The notes: a model not told the origin generated them from the sequence alone. Counted from the first letter of the stretch, positions 1 to 8,468 are shown. The stretch is 64,000 nt of DNA from Flavobacterium phycosphaerae (GCF_010119235.1 NZ_JAAATZ010000001.1:3192501-3256500); one strand, 5' to 3'. Translations and numbers: made by a program.

Positions 1-80
1 TCAAAAACCTTATTCAGAATTAAAAAAATAGTTCTAATTTGCTTATCATTTTGTAATTTTAACCAGTAAAAGCAGCACTT
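1..80. other. Left-edge intergenic stretch
   Basis: AT-rich sequence before the first gene. I see no gene, hairpin or clear TAnnTTTG promoter in it. Confidence 0.5.
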
Positions 81-398
81 ATGATTAAGTATATAATGTC
101 ACGAAAACTGAATGAAAGAGGACTAATCGGCATTGGCTTGTGCATCCTTGTATTCATTCTTGGTGAACTCGTTTTGAGTCGCATCTCCACTATGGAAAAT
201 CCGCCATTAGGCAATACTATCTACATACTTATAGGAAGTGCTTTTAGGTTTATTTCTGTATTAGGAGTAGTAGTCATTCTCAAATACCTCTACGATTCAA
301 AAAAGAAAAAAGAAAGACGCGAACGTAAAAGAAAAGGTCACAAATTGTATTATCTGAAAGACAGTAAAACAAAACAAAAACAAGATTCCGATTTATAA
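81..398 (+). CDS. Small two-helix membrane protein, unknown function
   Basis: This 105-residue protein has two hydrophobic segments at about residues 14-32 and 47-67, followed by a strongly basic tail (runs of Lys/Arg from about residue 73). The basic tail probably sits in the cytoplasm. A second in-frame ATG at 99 is an equally good start. It lies 24 bp upstream of the tlpA-like gene and is probably co-transcribed with it and tpiA. I do not recognise the family. Confidence 0.65.
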   Translation: MIKYIMSRKLNERGLIGIGLCILVFILGELVLSRISTMENPPLGNTIYILIGSAFRFISVLGVVVILKYLYDSKKKKERRERKRKGHKLYYLKDSKTKQKQDSDL

Positions 399-422
399 AA
401 TCCCATAAAACGCCCCAATAAA

Positions 423-920
423 ATGAAAAAAATAACGCTAGTCTTTGCTGTAATTATGATAGCCTTTGCCTTTTCAGCAATACAAAAAGAGTCTTTTTCT
501 AAAAAAACATTAGCAAAAAAAGTAATCACTCCCGAAAATAAGGAAATTTCATTTAAGGAAATTTTAAAAAAGCATAACGGTAAAGTGACCGTTATCGAAA
601 TTTGGGCTTCTTGGTGTGGTGATTGTGTAAAAGCCATGCCAAAAGTCAAAGAAATGCAAGCCAATAACCCGAATGTGGATTATGTATTTATTTCGATGGA
701 CAAAGCTTTTGATAAATGGCAAGCCGGAATAGAAAAGCACGAACTGAAAGGCGACCATTATTGGGTAACGGATGGTATGAAAGGAGAATTTGGCCAATCC
801 ATTGATTTAGATTGGATTCCACGTTATATTATTCTTGACTCTAAAGGAAAAATTCAGATTTACCGCGCCATTGAAACCGATTTTGACAAAATAAACGAGA
901 CCCTAAAAACACTACAATAA
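423..920 (+). CDS. TlpA/ResA-like thioredoxin-fold protein
   Basis: This is a 165-residue thiol-disulfide oxidoreductase of the TlpA/AhpC-TSA type. Residues 1-20 form a hydrophobic signal or anchor segment, so the thioredoxin fold should act in the periplasm. The active site WCGDC gives Cys65 and Cys68 as the redox pair, and an IPR stretch near residue 137 fits the cis-proline loop. Known members reduce or form disulfides in envelope proteins or support cytochrome c maturation; the substrate here is unknown. Its stop codon overlaps the tpiA start by one base (TAATG), which implies translational coupling. Confidence 0.88.
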   Translation: MKKITLVFAVIMIAFAFSAIQKESFSKKTLAKKVITPENKEISFKEILKKHNGKVTVIEIWASWCGDCVKAMPKVKEMQANNPNVDYVFISMDKAFDKWQAGIEKHELKGDHYWVTDGMKGEFGQSIDLDWIPRYIILDSKGKIQIYRAIETDFDKINETLKTLQ

Positions 921-1672
921 TGAGACAAAAAATAGTTGCCGGTAATTGGAAAATGCATAAAAATGCCGAAGAAACCGAGGATTTATTAAATGAATTAATT
1001 GATAAATTACCTAATGATGTAGAAGCGCAAATCATTGTGGCGCCAACCTTTATCAACCTTGCATCAGCTGTAGATCATTTAGAATTTACCAATATTGGTG
1101 TTGCGGCTCAAAACATGCATCAAAACGAAAGCGGTGCCTATACCGGTGAAATCTCGGCGGATATGCTGAAAAGCATTGGTGTAAATTTGGTTATTCTTGG
1201 CCATTCGGAACGTCGTGCTTATTTTCATGAAACCGATGCTATTTTAGCTCAAAAAGTAACTACTGCCTTAAAACATAACATGACCGTGATTTTTTGTTTT
1301 GGTGAAGAATTGAAAGACCGACAAAACAAACAACATTTTAACATTGTTGAAAACCAATTGCGTGACGGTTTATTTCATCTTGACAATAGAGATTGGGAAC
1401 AAATTGTTTTGGCTTACGAACCCGTTTGGGCTATAGGAACAGGAGAAACTGCTTCACCGGAGCAAGCTCAAGAAATGCATGAGTTTATTAGAGAAACCAT
1501 CCGAAAAAGATTTGGTAGTGATGTAGCTGAAGATGTTTCTATTTTATACGGAGGTAGTGTAAAACCTGATAACGCCAAAGAAATTTTCTCAAAACCTGAT
1601 GTTGACGGAGGACTAATTGGAGGTGCTGCCTTAAAAGCAGATGATTTTGCCGCCATCGTGAATTCGATTTAA
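920..1672 (+). CDS. tpiA: Triosephosphate isomerase
   Basis: The 250-residue protein has the normal family length. It interconverts dihydroxyacetone phosphate and glyceraldehyde 3-phosphate in cytoplasmic glycolysis and gluconeogenesis. All catalytic signatures are visible: Lys11 in GNWKMHKN, electrophile His95 in LGHSERR, catalytic Glu167 in AYEPVWAIGTG, the phosphate-binding YGGSV loop and the C-terminal GLIGGA motif. The start overlaps the preceding tlpA-like stop by one base. A link of tpiA with a TlpA-type gene, prmA and clpS is typical of flavobacteria (from general knowledge). Confidence 0.98.
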   Translation: MRQKIVAGNWKMHKNAEETEDLLNELIDKLPNDVEAQIIVAPTFINLASAVDHLEFTNIGVAAQNMHQNESGAYTGEISADMLKSIGVNLVILGHSERRAYFHETDAILAQKVTTALKHNMTVIFCFGEELKDRQNKQHFNIVENQLRDGLFHLDNRDWEQIVLAYEPVWAIGTGETASPEQAQEMHEFIRETIRKRFGSDVAEDVSILYGGSVKPDNAKEIFSKPDVDGGLIGGAALKADDFAAIVNSI

Positions 1673-1818
1673 GAAAAAAAAGAATCTCATTAACCAGAAA
1701 TTTTCATTTTTGAAAGTTTTTTTTTATTTTTTAAATTTAAATATGTATTTCATCGATATTATTTGTATTTAATCGAAGTTAATTATAGTTTTATCACATA
1801 ATTAATGTCAAAAATCAA

Positions 1819-2286
1819 ATGAGAGCGAAATTCACACTATTAGCAGCGCTATTTTTTAGCCTGAATATGCTTGCCCAAGTAGATATTCAAAAACGTTTCC
1901 AATCGGATACTCGAAAATATTATGTTTGGAACAAAGAGTATGATAAATACGAATTAATGGAAACCGAATATGAAAACTCTGTAGTAGATGTTCGCGAAAT
2001 TGGTTCCAAGACTAATGGTTACATTGTTATCAGTATGGTTGATAATGGTCAAGTCAGAATGCACCACGGCTCTATTTATCAGTTTAAACAAGACAGTGAT
2101 GAAGAAGGTACTTGGTTAATTCGTTCCAAGTTCATGAGAGGCAAACTGACCTACAATCCCAAAGAGAATACGATTACTTATCTATACGATGCTGATGACA
2201 AGCGTTACAACAAGCTGATGATTTTTTATGTGAAAACAGATGACGCGCCTAATGCAAGCTTAAAAGCCATCGTTAAATCAGACTAA
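1819..2286 (+). CDS. Secreted or periplasmic protein of unknown function
   Basis: The 155-residue protein starts with a clear signal peptide (about residues 1-20, ending near LNMLAQ). The mature part is rich in Tyr, Lys and Asp and predicted beta strands, with no motif I recognise. It is separated from tpiA by 146 bp of AT-rich DNA, so it may have its own promoter. It lies 72 bp before prmA. It is probably a small periplasmic protein. Confidence 0.7.
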   Translation: MRAKFTLLAALFFSLNMLAQVDIQKRFQSDTRKYYVWNKEYDKYELMETEYENSVVDVREIGSKTNGYIVISMVDNGQVRMHHGSIYQFKQDSDEEGTWLIRSKFMRGKLTYNPKENTITYLYDADDKRYNKLMIFYVKTDDAPNASLKAIVKSD

Positions 2287-2336
2287 CCGACTGAAAAGTT
2301 TTCCTGAAATGACTTCGCGGTAAGGCAGTTGATTGT

Positions 2337-2344
2337 TACCTTTG
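2337..2344 (+). promoter_or_regulatory. Predicted -7 element of the prmA promoter (TACCTTTG)
   Basis: The octamer matches the Bacteroidetes -7 consensus TAnnTTTG and ends 14 bases before the ATG at 2359. It lies inside the reading frame extension that would use the upstream TTG at 2329. This argues for the ATG as the true start. Confidence 0.5.
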
Positions 2345-2358
2345 CCAAAAATTACAGC

Positions 2359-3192
2359 ATGTCAAATATTTATTTAGGATACAGTTTTATAGTAGAACCC
2401 AAAGAATTAGGTTCCGAAATTTTAATTGCCGAATTGGGTGAAAAACCGTTTGAAAGTTTTATTGAAACGGATAATGGATTTATCGCTTACATTCAAAAAG
2501 ACCTTTGTAATCAAGACATACTAGATGATATTTATCTGCTACATTCTCCTGAATTCACTATTTCCTACACAATCGAAGAGATTGACCAAGTCAATTGGAA
2601 TGAAGAATGGGAAAAAAACTTCGAACCCATTGATGTAGACGGGAAATGTCATGTGCGCGCTCCTTTCCACCCAAAAACTGAAGCTGAGTTTGATATTGTT
2701 ATTGAACCGAAAATGAGTTTTGGTACCGGTCATCATGAAACTACTCACATGATGATCCAACACCTTTTAGAGACTGATGTTACCAATATGAAAACCCTTG
2801 ATATGGGGTGTGGCACAGCTATTCTGGCTATTCTTGCCGAAATGAAAGGCGCCAAACCTATTGATGCTATCGACATTGATAATTGGTGTTATTTGAATTC
2901 GATTGAGAATGCTGAACGTAATAATTGTCACCAAATCACAGTATATGAAGGAGATGCCGAAATGCTGAAAGGGAAGGAATACGACTTAATCATTGCTAAC
3001 ATTAACCGCAATATTCTTTTGAATGACATGCAACAGTATGTGGATTGTTTGCATAAAGGCGGGATACTTTTATTGAGTGGTTTTTATACCGAAGACATTC
3101 CGTTTATTGATGCCTCTTGTACTGAGAAAGGGTTGACTTATGTTAAAAAATTCGAGAGAAACAATTGGGTTTCTTTGAAATATGTAAATTAG
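2359..3192 (+). CDS. prmA: Ribosomal protein L11 methyltransferase
   Basis: This 277-residue SAM-dependent methyltransferase modifies ribosomal protein L11. The N-terminal half is the L11-recognition domain. The methyltransferase domain follows, with MSFGTGHHETTHMM (a PrmA signature), SAM motif I LDMGCGTAILAI, the acidic AIDID loop and the NINRNILL catalytic-region motif, which corresponds to the NP-type motif of other methyltransferases. The frame is open back to a TTG at 2329, but the sequence there is better explained as promoter DNA, so I chose the ATG at 2359. clpS follows 28 bp downstream. Confidence 0.95.
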   Translation: MSNIYLGYSFIVEPKELGSEILIAELGEKPFESFIETDNGFIAYIQKDLCNQDILDDIYLLHSPEFTISYTIEEIDQVNWNEEWEKNFEPIDVDGKCHVRAPFHPKTEAEFDIVIEPKMSFGTGHHETTHMMIQHLLETDVTNMKTLDMGCGTAILAILAEMKGAKPIDAIDIDNWCYLNSIENAERNNCHQITVYEGDAEMLKGKEYDLIIANINRNILLNDMQQYVDCLHKGGILLLSGFYTEDIPFIDASCTEKGLTYVKKFERNNWVSLKYVN

Positions 3193-3220
3193 CCTCCTGA
3201 AATTTTAGACCGAAAAGAAA

Positions 3221-3502
3221 ATGAAAATGAGCACAATAGAAAAAGTACAGGAAGACGTTTTAGTGGAAGAGCAAGTTGGTATTAACAATGAAATTGTATT
3301 GTATAATGACGATGTTAACACCTTTGACCACGTGATTGATACCTTGATTCGTGTTTGCCAACACAGTTCGGAACAAGCGGAACAATGTGCTATATTGGTT
3401 CATTACAAAGGAAAATGCACTGTTAAAACAGGCCCCTTTGATGAATTGAAACCCCAATGCACTCAGTTATTAGAGGCAGGTTTGAGTGCCGAAATTATTT
3501 AA
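3221..3502 (+). CDS. clpS: ATP-dependent Clp protease adaptor ClpS
   Basis: A 93-residue ClpS-family adaptor that delivers N-degron substrates to the ClpAP/ClpCP protease. The signature VLYNDDVNTFDHV near residues 26-39 contains the Asn-Asp-Asp substrate-binding loop, and HYKGKC lies in the conserved core. An ATG two codons downstream (3227) is an alternative start. It forms a likely unit with prmA. Its stop codon overlaps the stop of the convergent gene by a few bases, so there is no room for a separate terminator here. Confidence 0.93.
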   Translation: MKMSTIEKVQEDVLVEEQVGINNEIVLYNDDVNTFDHVIDTLIRVCQHSSEQAEQCAILVHYKGKCTVKTGPFDELKPQCTQLLEAGLSAEII

Positions 3503-3927
3503 GCTTTAAACTTCCAATCGAATTCGTCGTTATCGTTGATAATGGCTCCAATTTCTACCCGAATAATTACATCGAACTCTGATTGCAGTATCAGCCAGTT
3601 GCTTTCGTTAAAGTGATTTTCGGTGCTGTCAAAATCTTCTTGTTCCCAGGATTTGAAGGGCAGCTCAGTTTTGATTTCGACTATATTTTTGCCTATTACT
3701 TTTTGGTCTAATAATGTTGCTTCTGAATTAGAAGTAATGATATATCCCAAACGAAGGGCTTCATCTTCATAGAAGGTTAAGCGCAATTTTTCTTTGTTAT
3801 ACAAATAGATAACATTACCATCTTCGTCTTTGAATTGTTTATCGGGCGTGCCGTATAGGTTTTCTACATGATTTTGTTTCATACCGAATACTAATTGATC
3901 GACGCCGTTTTTGGGATTTATTTTCAT
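3499..3927 (-). CDS. Hypothetical cytoplasmic protein
   Basis: This 142-residue protein has no signal peptide or membrane segment. The N-terminus (GVDQLVFGMKQNHVENLYGTP) faintly resembles the start of BamE/SmpA-like repeats, but the match is too weak for a call. The rest is acidic, with several Trp and Phe. It converges on clpS with overlapping stop codons. A TACCTTTG promoter element lies just upstream, and a 21-bp tandem repeat array lies beyond that. Confidence 0.7.
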   Translation of the reverse strand: MKINPKNGVDQLVFGMKQNHVENLYGTPDKQFKDEDGNVIYLYNKEKLRLTFYEDEALRLGYIITSNSEATLLDQKVIGKNIVEIKTELPFKSWEQEDFDSTENHFNESNWLILQSEFDVIIRVEIGAIINDNDEFDWKFKA

Positions 3928-3952
3928 GTTATATACTGTTTTAATAGCGATG

Positions 3953-3960
3953 CAAAGGTA
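3953..3960 (-). promoter_or_regulatory. Predicted -7 element (TACCTTTG) for the 3499-3927 gene
   Basis: The minus-strand octamer matches TAnnTTTG and lies 26 bases upstream of the ATG. The -33 region would fall right at the edge of the 21-bp repeat array. Confidence 0.45.
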
Positions 3961-3980
3961 GTTAGATTTATAAAAGAAAG

Positions 3981-4146
3981 CTCTGGATATTCCATTTATA
4001 CATGGGGATGCACCATTTATAAAGCTGGATGCTTCATTTATACAACGGAATGCTCTATTTATAAGGCTGGATGCTCCATTTATACAACCGGATGCTTCAT
4101 TTATACATGGGGATACTCTATTTATACAAAGAGCAGCTTTATTTAG
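3981..4146. repeat. 21-bp tandem repeat (minisatellite), about 7.7 copies
   Basis: Consecutive units share the pattern ggatgcTyCATTTATAcAac, with strict 21-bp spacing and scattered substitutions. Because 21 is a multiple of three, the array also reads as an open frame of heptapeptides (SIYTTGC-like) on the plus strand. I see no start signal for that frame, so I treat the array as intergenic. It lies between purM (ending at 4143 on the minus strand) and the promoter of the 3499-3927 gene. Confidence 0.88.
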
Positions 4147-5321
4147 TATTCAAAAAGACCGAATTCGCTTTTGATGGTGAGTTTTTTATTTTCGGAAGCT
4201 TCTACCCTACCTACAATTTGAGCCTCTACACCAAAGGATTTTGCTATTTCAATGATATCCGAAGCGATTGCCTTGGGCACATACAATTCCATTCGGTGAC
4301 CACAGTTAAAGACTTGGTACATTTCTTTCCAATTGGTTTTGGATTGTTCTTGTATTAGTTTGAATAAAGGCGGAACGGGAAACAGATTATCTTTGATTAC
4401 ATGCACGTTATCCACAAAATGAAGCACTTTGGTTTGGGCACCACCACTGCAATGCACCATGCCGTGAATTTCTTTTGGAGTGTATTTATCTAAAATTGAT
4501 TTGATAATCGGAGCATAAGTTCGGGTTGGTGAAAGGACTAATTTCCCGGCGTCAATTGGGGAATCGGCAACGGCATCAGTCAATTGGGTTTGTCCGGAAT
4601 ACACTAAGTCATTAGGTACCATGGCATCAAAACTTTCCGGGTATTTTTGGGCTAAATAATTAGCAAAAACATCGTGACGCGCGGAAGTCAAACCGTTGCT
4701 GCCCATGCCTCCGTTATATTCTTTTTCGTAATGGGCCTGACCGAAAGAAGCTAAACCAACGATTACATCTCCGGCTTGGATATTGGCATTATCAACCACA
4801 GCTGAACGTTTCATGCGAGCGGTAACAGTTGAATCTACAATAATGGTTCGGACTAAATCGCCTACATCAGCCGTTTCGCCACCTGTAGAATGAATGGTTA
4901 CTCCGAAGTTTTTTAACTCGGCGATAAGTTCTTCTGTTCCGTTGATGATGGCGGATAGCACTTCGGCCGGAATTAGGTTTTTATTTCTTCCGATAGTGGA
5001 AGACAATAAAATATTATCGGTAGCGCCTACGCAAAGCAGGTCATCAATATTCATTATCAGAGCGTCTTGTGCAATGCCTTTCCAGACGGATAAATCGCCA
5101 GTTTCTTTCCAATACATATAGGCCAGTGACGATTTGGTTCCGGCACCGTCGGCGTGCATGATTAGACAATAGTCTTCGTCATTAGTCAAATAATCGGGAA
5201 CAATTTTGCAGAAAGCTTTGGGAAATAAACCTTTATCGATGTTTTTGATGGCGTTGTGCACGTCTTCTTTGGAAGCCGAAACTCCGCGCAAGTTGTAGCG
5301 TTGGCTGTTATCAGAGCTCAT
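4143..5321 (-). CDS. purM: Phosphoribosylformylglycinamidine cyclo-ligase (AIR synthetase), long form
   Basis: The 392-residue protein belongs to the PurM/AIR synthase family. It converts FGAM to AIR with ATP in purine biosynthesis. Visible signatures are HADGAGTKS (Asp/Thr of the N-terminal ATP-binding domain), MNIDDLLCVGA, and GGETADVGDLVRT. At 392 residues it is longer than the roughly 345-residue enterobacterial enzyme, which matches the Bacteroidetes form as I know it. It is a single gene with its own predicted promoter; its last codons run into the tandem repeat array. Confidence 0.9.
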   Translation of the reverse strand: MSSDNSQRYNLRGVSASKEDVHNAIKNIDKGLFPKAFCKIVPDYLTNDEDYCLIMHADGAGTKSSLAYMYWKETGDLSVWKGIAQDALIMNIDDLLCVGATDNILLSSTIGRNKNLIPAEVLSAIINGTEELIAELKNFGVTIHSTGGETADVGDLVRTIIVDSTVTARMKRSAVVDNANIQAGDVIVGLASFGQAHYEKEYNGGMGSNGLTSARHDVFANYLAQKYPESFDAMVPNDLVYSGQTQLTDAVADSPIDAGKLVLSPTRTYAPIIKSILDKYTPKEIHGMVHCSGGAQTKVLHFVDNVHVIKDNLFPVPPLFKLIQEQSKTNWKEMYQVFNCGHRMELYVPKAIASDIIEIAKSFGVEAQIVGRVEASENKKLTIKSEFGLFEY

Positions 5322-5346
5322 GTTGTAGTGTTGTGTTGTTGTGGCG

Positions 5347-5354
5347 CAAAGATA
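5347..5354 (-). promoter_or_regulatory. Predicted -7 element (TATCTTTG) for purM
   Basis: The minus-strand octamer matches TAnnTTTG and lies 26 bases upstream of the purM ATG, the same spacing as at other genes of the window. Confidence 0.5.
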
Positions 5355-5401
5355 TGACTTGATTTGGGATTTGGGATTTAGGAATTGGGATTTTTTTAGA
5401 A

Positions 5402-6175
5402 TTATTTTTCCAAAATCATCACTTCTACGCGGCGGTTTTCATCTTCTTCTTGAGCTGATTTTTCTGGGATGGGATGAACCGGTCTTGAAGTGCCATAACC
5501 TTTGAAGGTCATTCGTTTTCGGTCAATTTTATTTCGTAGTAAGTAGGTATAGATAGCGCGGGCTCTTGATAGGGAGACATCGTTGACATCAAATACTTTT
5601 TGGCAGCAAATATGTCCTTGAATTTCGATTTTGAGTTTTGGATTTTCTTCCAGGATGCAAAGAAGTTCCAATAAGGTAGGTTCAGATTTGGGAACGATTC
5701 GGGCCGAATTGTTAAAGAAGTAGATATTAGGCAAAGCCACTGTCTCCCCCACTTTTGAGTTCAATATTTTTTCTGTCAATGGAGATACCACCGGCTTTTG
5801 AGACTTGATTTCGTTGTAAAAAATGGTTACTTTTCTGTTTTCTGCTTGGATTTTGGATTGCTTGAAATCTTTACCGTAAGCAATGCGTTCCAGATTGTCA
5901 TTGACTTTTACTCCGCTTTTTTGCAGTAGCAATTGCACACTGTTGATGCGGCGTTCGGCTAATTTTATGTTGTAGTTTTTGGTATCCACACTATCGCAAT
6001 AACCCATCATTTTGGTTACTTCGAGGTTTTTGTTTTGGGCAAACCACTCGTTAAATTCTAAAATCGATTTTTCATTGGGAAAGTCTTTATTGAAATCAAA
6101 AAAAACTTCAAATTGATTTTGTCCTAAGCTTTTTAGGGAAACTAAAAACAATATGATGAAGATTGCATTTTTCAT
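5402..6175 (-). CDS. OmpA-family protein, third gene of a paralogous triplet
   Basis: This 257-residue protein has a signal peptide (ending near SLGQ) and two OmpA-like modules. The N-terminal module includes GYCDSVD and LAERRINSV; the C-terminal module includes IQGHICC, LSRARAIY, the KGYGTSRPV loop and the final NRRVEVMI strand. OmpA C-terminal domains bind peptidoglycan, so an envelope-anchoring role is likely. The usual Thr-Asp after the GH motif is replaced by a Cys-Cys pair, as in the two paralogues upstream. Its start overlaps the previous stop by one base, so the three genes form an operon. Confidence 0.85.
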   Translation of the reverse strand: MKNAIFIILFLVSLKSLGQNQFEVFFDFNKDFPNEKSILEFNEWFAQNKNLEVTKMMGYCDSVDTKNYNIKLAERRINSVQLLLQKSGVKVNDNLERIAYGKDFKQSKIQAENRKVTIFYNEIKSQKPVVSPLTEKILNSKVGETVALPNIYFFNNSARIVPKSEPTLLELLCILEENPKLKIEIQGHICCQKVFDVNDVSLSRARAIYTYLLRNKIDRKRMTFKGYGTSRPVHPIPEKSAQEEDENRRVEVMILEK

Positions 6176-7014
6176 TATTTTTCAACAATTAAAATTTCAA
6201 CTCGACGATTGGCTTTGCGTTCGGCTTCATTGCGCTCCGGTAATTTGTAAATCGGATCATTGCTGCCAAAACCTTTATAGGAGAGTCGGTTCACTTCGAT
6301 ATCATTACTGGTTAGGTATTTTAAAATAACCAAAGCTCTTCGGTACGATAATTTAGTATCCATACCGTTAGGATTACAGCAAATATGACCGTGTATGGCA
6401 ATTCTCAGTTTTGGATTATTATACATGATTTGCACTAATTCTTCTAAAATAGGTCGGGACATTTCTTCAATTCGCTCTGAATTAAACAGGAAATTGATGT
6501 TGTTAATTTTGATTAAATCCCCTTTTTTGGCTTTTTCAAATTTCATGGACAACTCAGATACCTCTTTTTCAATTAAGGTTTGGTTATCGAATTGCGATAT
6601 CGGTTCCTCCTCTTTAGTAATCTCCTTATTTCCTTTGCTTTTTTCTTCTTTTGAGGTATAAAAAAAGGTTACTTTTCTGTTTTCTTCCTGCTTTTTAGAA
6701 AATTTAAAATCTTTGCCGAAAGGTATTAACTCCACTTTATCATTAATCGCTATAGTTTCATTTTTGAGCAAAGTCATAACCGAGTTAATCCTTCTTACAG
6801 CCAGTTCTTTATTGTATTTACTATCATCAACACTGTCGCAATAGCCTAGAATCTTGGTAACTTCAGCAAACTTGTTTTCTGCAATCCATTGATTTAGTTT
6901 AGTTATTGACACTTGATTGGGGTAGTCTTTATTGAAATCAAAGAACACTTCATAGTGCTTTTGGGAGAAAACAATAAATGGCATTATACATAAAACAAAA
7001 CAAAGCTTCTTCAT
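6175..7014 (-). CDS. OmpA-family protein, second gene of a paralogous triplet
   Basis: A 279-residue paralogue of its neighbours: signal peptide (MKKLCFVLCIMPFIVFSQ), an N-terminal OmpA-like module with GYCDSVD, a Lys/Glu-rich linker at about residues 125-150, and a C-terminal OmpA module with IHGHICC, LSYRRALVI, KGFGSNDP and NRRVEILIVEK. I chose the ATG at 7014 over an in-frame TTG at 7029. The ATG gives a normal signal peptide and starts one base after the upstream stop. Confidence 0.83.
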   Translation of the reverse strand: MKKLCFVLCIMPFIVFSQKHYEVFFDFNKDYPNQVSITKLNQWIAENKFAEVTKILGYCDSVDDSKYNKELAVRRINSVMTLLKNETIAINDKVELIPFGKDFKFSKKQEENRKVTFFYTSKEEKSKGNKEITKEEEPISQFDNQTLIEKEVSELSMKFEKAKKGDLIKINNINFLFNSERIEEMSRPILEELVQIMYNNPKLRIAIHGHICCNPNGMDTKLSYRRALVILKYLTSNDIEVNRLSYKGFGSNDPIYKLPERNEAERKANRRVEILIVEK

Positions 7015-7015
7015 G

Positions 7016-7903
7016 CTAGTTTTCGACAATTAAAATTTCGACTCTCCTATTGGCGGCACGTTCCTGCTCATTTTTTTCAGGCAGCGGATAGATGGGTTGT
7101 GTACTGCCAAAACCTTTATAGGACAGTCTTGGCGGGTAAATTTGGTTAGCGACTAAAAAATTATAAATAGCTTTGGCGCGTTGTGTTGACAAATCCAACC
7201 GGTCCGTTGGCATACAACACAGGTGGCCTTGAATTTCGATTTTTAATTGAGGATTTCTTTGAAGCACAACCAGCAGTTCGTACATTTTTCCTCGGGATTC
7301 GGGCACCACGGCAAAAGTATTGATGATGAAATTCAAATTTTCGATTTTCAGCTTTTCACCTTGTTTGGCTTCACCTACTCTTTTCATAAACGCCTTGTCG
7401 AGCTTAAATTCAGATGTGGTACCATTGGGATTTTCAAAGACCATCTTTTCGGGATACTCGATTTCGGGTTTGGGTTCTTCTTTGGCAATTTCTTTTTTGA
7501 TGCCTAGGATTTCATCTTCGCGAACGATGTCTTTTTCTAAAATATAATAGATTAGCACTCTTCTGTTTTCGGCTTTATTTTTAGACTGATTGAAGCTTTC
7601 ACCAAAACTTCGGGTTTTAAAATCGTCTCTGATTTTGATTTGGTTTTTGATGATTTTAAAGATGCAGTCAACCCGTTTTTGAGCCAAGGTATCATTAAAA
7701 CCTATTGAGCCGTCTTCATCGGTAAAGCCGTGAATGGCTACAATTTTGTTGTTCTTGTTTTCGGTAATCCAAGTATTGAGTCTTTCTTTTTCTTTGGTAT
7801 TTAATTCAAATTTATTGCTATCGAAGTACAAGGCAAATTGTTCTTGAGCATAAATTGTATTGGCAAAAAGAATAAAAAAAAGGAAAACAAAAATAGGTTT
7901 CAT
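7016..7903 (-). CDS. OmpA-family protein, first gene of a paralogous triplet
   Basis: This 295-residue protein has a signal peptide (ending near NTIYAQ) and two OmpA-like modules. The first contains HGFTDEDGS and LAQKRVD, so this paralogue keeps the canonical Thr-Asp in its N-terminal module where the other two have Cys-Asp. The second contains IQGHLCC, LSTQRAKAIY, KGFGSTQP and NRRVEILIVEN. The protein is probably peptidoglycan-associated in the periplasm. It heads a three-gene operon read from a predicted promoter at 7934-7941. Confidence 0.85.
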   Translation of the reverse strand: MKPIFVFLFFILFANTIYAQEQFALYFDSNKFELNTKEKERLNTWITENKNNKIVAIHGFTDEDGSIGFNDTLAQKRVDCIFKIIKNQIKIRDDFKTRSFGESFNQSKNKAENRRVLIYYILEKDIVREDEILGIKKEIAKEEPKPEIEYPEKMVFENPNGTTSEFKLDKAFMKRVGEAKQGEKLKIENLNFIINTFAVVPESRGKMYELLVVLQRNPQLKIEIQGHLCCMPTDRLDLSTQRAKAIYNFLVANQIYPPRLSYKGFGSTQPIYPLPEKNEQERAANRRVEILIVEN

Positions 7904-7933
7904 AAACTGTTTTTAATACTAACGTAAGTTACG

Positions 7934-7941
7934 CAAAAATA
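7934..7941 (-). promoter_or_regulatory. Predicted -7 element (TATTTTTG) for the OmpA triplet
   Basis: The minus-strand octamer matches TAnnTTTG and lies 31 bases upstream of the first OmpA-family ATG, in a divergent intergenic region. Confidence 0.5.
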
Positions 7942-7987
7942 GTATTGTATGTTAAAAATATAATGTCGTGAAACCTAATTATTTTTT

Positions 7988-7995
7988 TACATTTG
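7988..7995 (+). promoter_or_regulatory. Predicted -7 element (TACATTTG) for the 8015 gene
   Basis: The plus-strand octamer matches TAnnTTTG and lies 20 bases before the ATG at 8015. Confidence 0.5.
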
Positions 7996-8014
7996 TAAAT
8001 AAAAACTTCATCAA

Positions 8015-8467
8015 ATGAAACACTTTTTACTCTTTTCATTTTTAATACTCACCTTTTCAGCGAGTTCACAATCGGTAATACAATCGGTGAATTCGGGTAG
8101 TGTTATAGCAGCAAATTCCTCTATATCTGTCGGAGAAATTGTTGTAGTTCCTCAAAACCAGAATCAATCAAGCACCGGAATTATTGGTCTTTTGGCACAA
8201 ACCCAACAAACATTAGAAGTCCCTCAATTGGAACTCAGTGCTAAAATCAAGGTTTTCCCTAATCCGACAACATCAGCCGTTTATTTTGAGACCGCTACCA
8301 AACTTACTGATGAAAAAGTTTCGATTTATACAACATCGGGGCAATTGGTTTCCGAGAAAAAGATTGGCACTGATAATTCATTAGACTTATCGGCACTTCA
8401 AACCGGAGTTTACCTGATTCAATTTTCGAGCAAAAACATCAATTCTTTTAAAATAATCAAACATTAA
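8015..8467 (+). CDS. Small secreted protein with type IX secretion C-terminal sorting domain
   Basis: This 150-residue protein has a signal peptide (residues 1-18) and a type A T9SS sorting domain over about the last 75 residues: KVFPNPTTSAVYF, KVSIYTTSGQLV, LQTGVYLIQF and the terminal KIIKH. The short region between (about residues 20-70) is Ser/Asn/Gln-rich. T9SS cargo is exported and usually anchored at the cell surface. The next gene begins one base after its stop, so the two are probably co-expressed. A carrier or partner role for the larger protein downstream is possible but is inference. Confidence 0.85.
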   Translation: MKHFLLFSFLILTFSASSQSVIQSVNSGSVIAANSSISVGEIVVVPQNQNQSSTGIIGLLAQTQQTLEVPQLELSAKIKVFPNPTTSAVYFETATKLTDEKVSIYTTSGQLVSEKKIGTDNSLDLSALQTGVYLIQFSSKNINSFKIIKH

Positions 8468-8468
8468 C

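Noticed and set aside
3895..4146. Open frame of 83 codons across the 21-bp repeats
   Set aside because: It starts inside another gene's promoter and coding start, has no ribosome-binding context, and exists because 21 is a multiple of three.
3981..4146. CRISPR-like array
   Set aside because: Units are contiguous without unique spacers, so this is a minisatellite.
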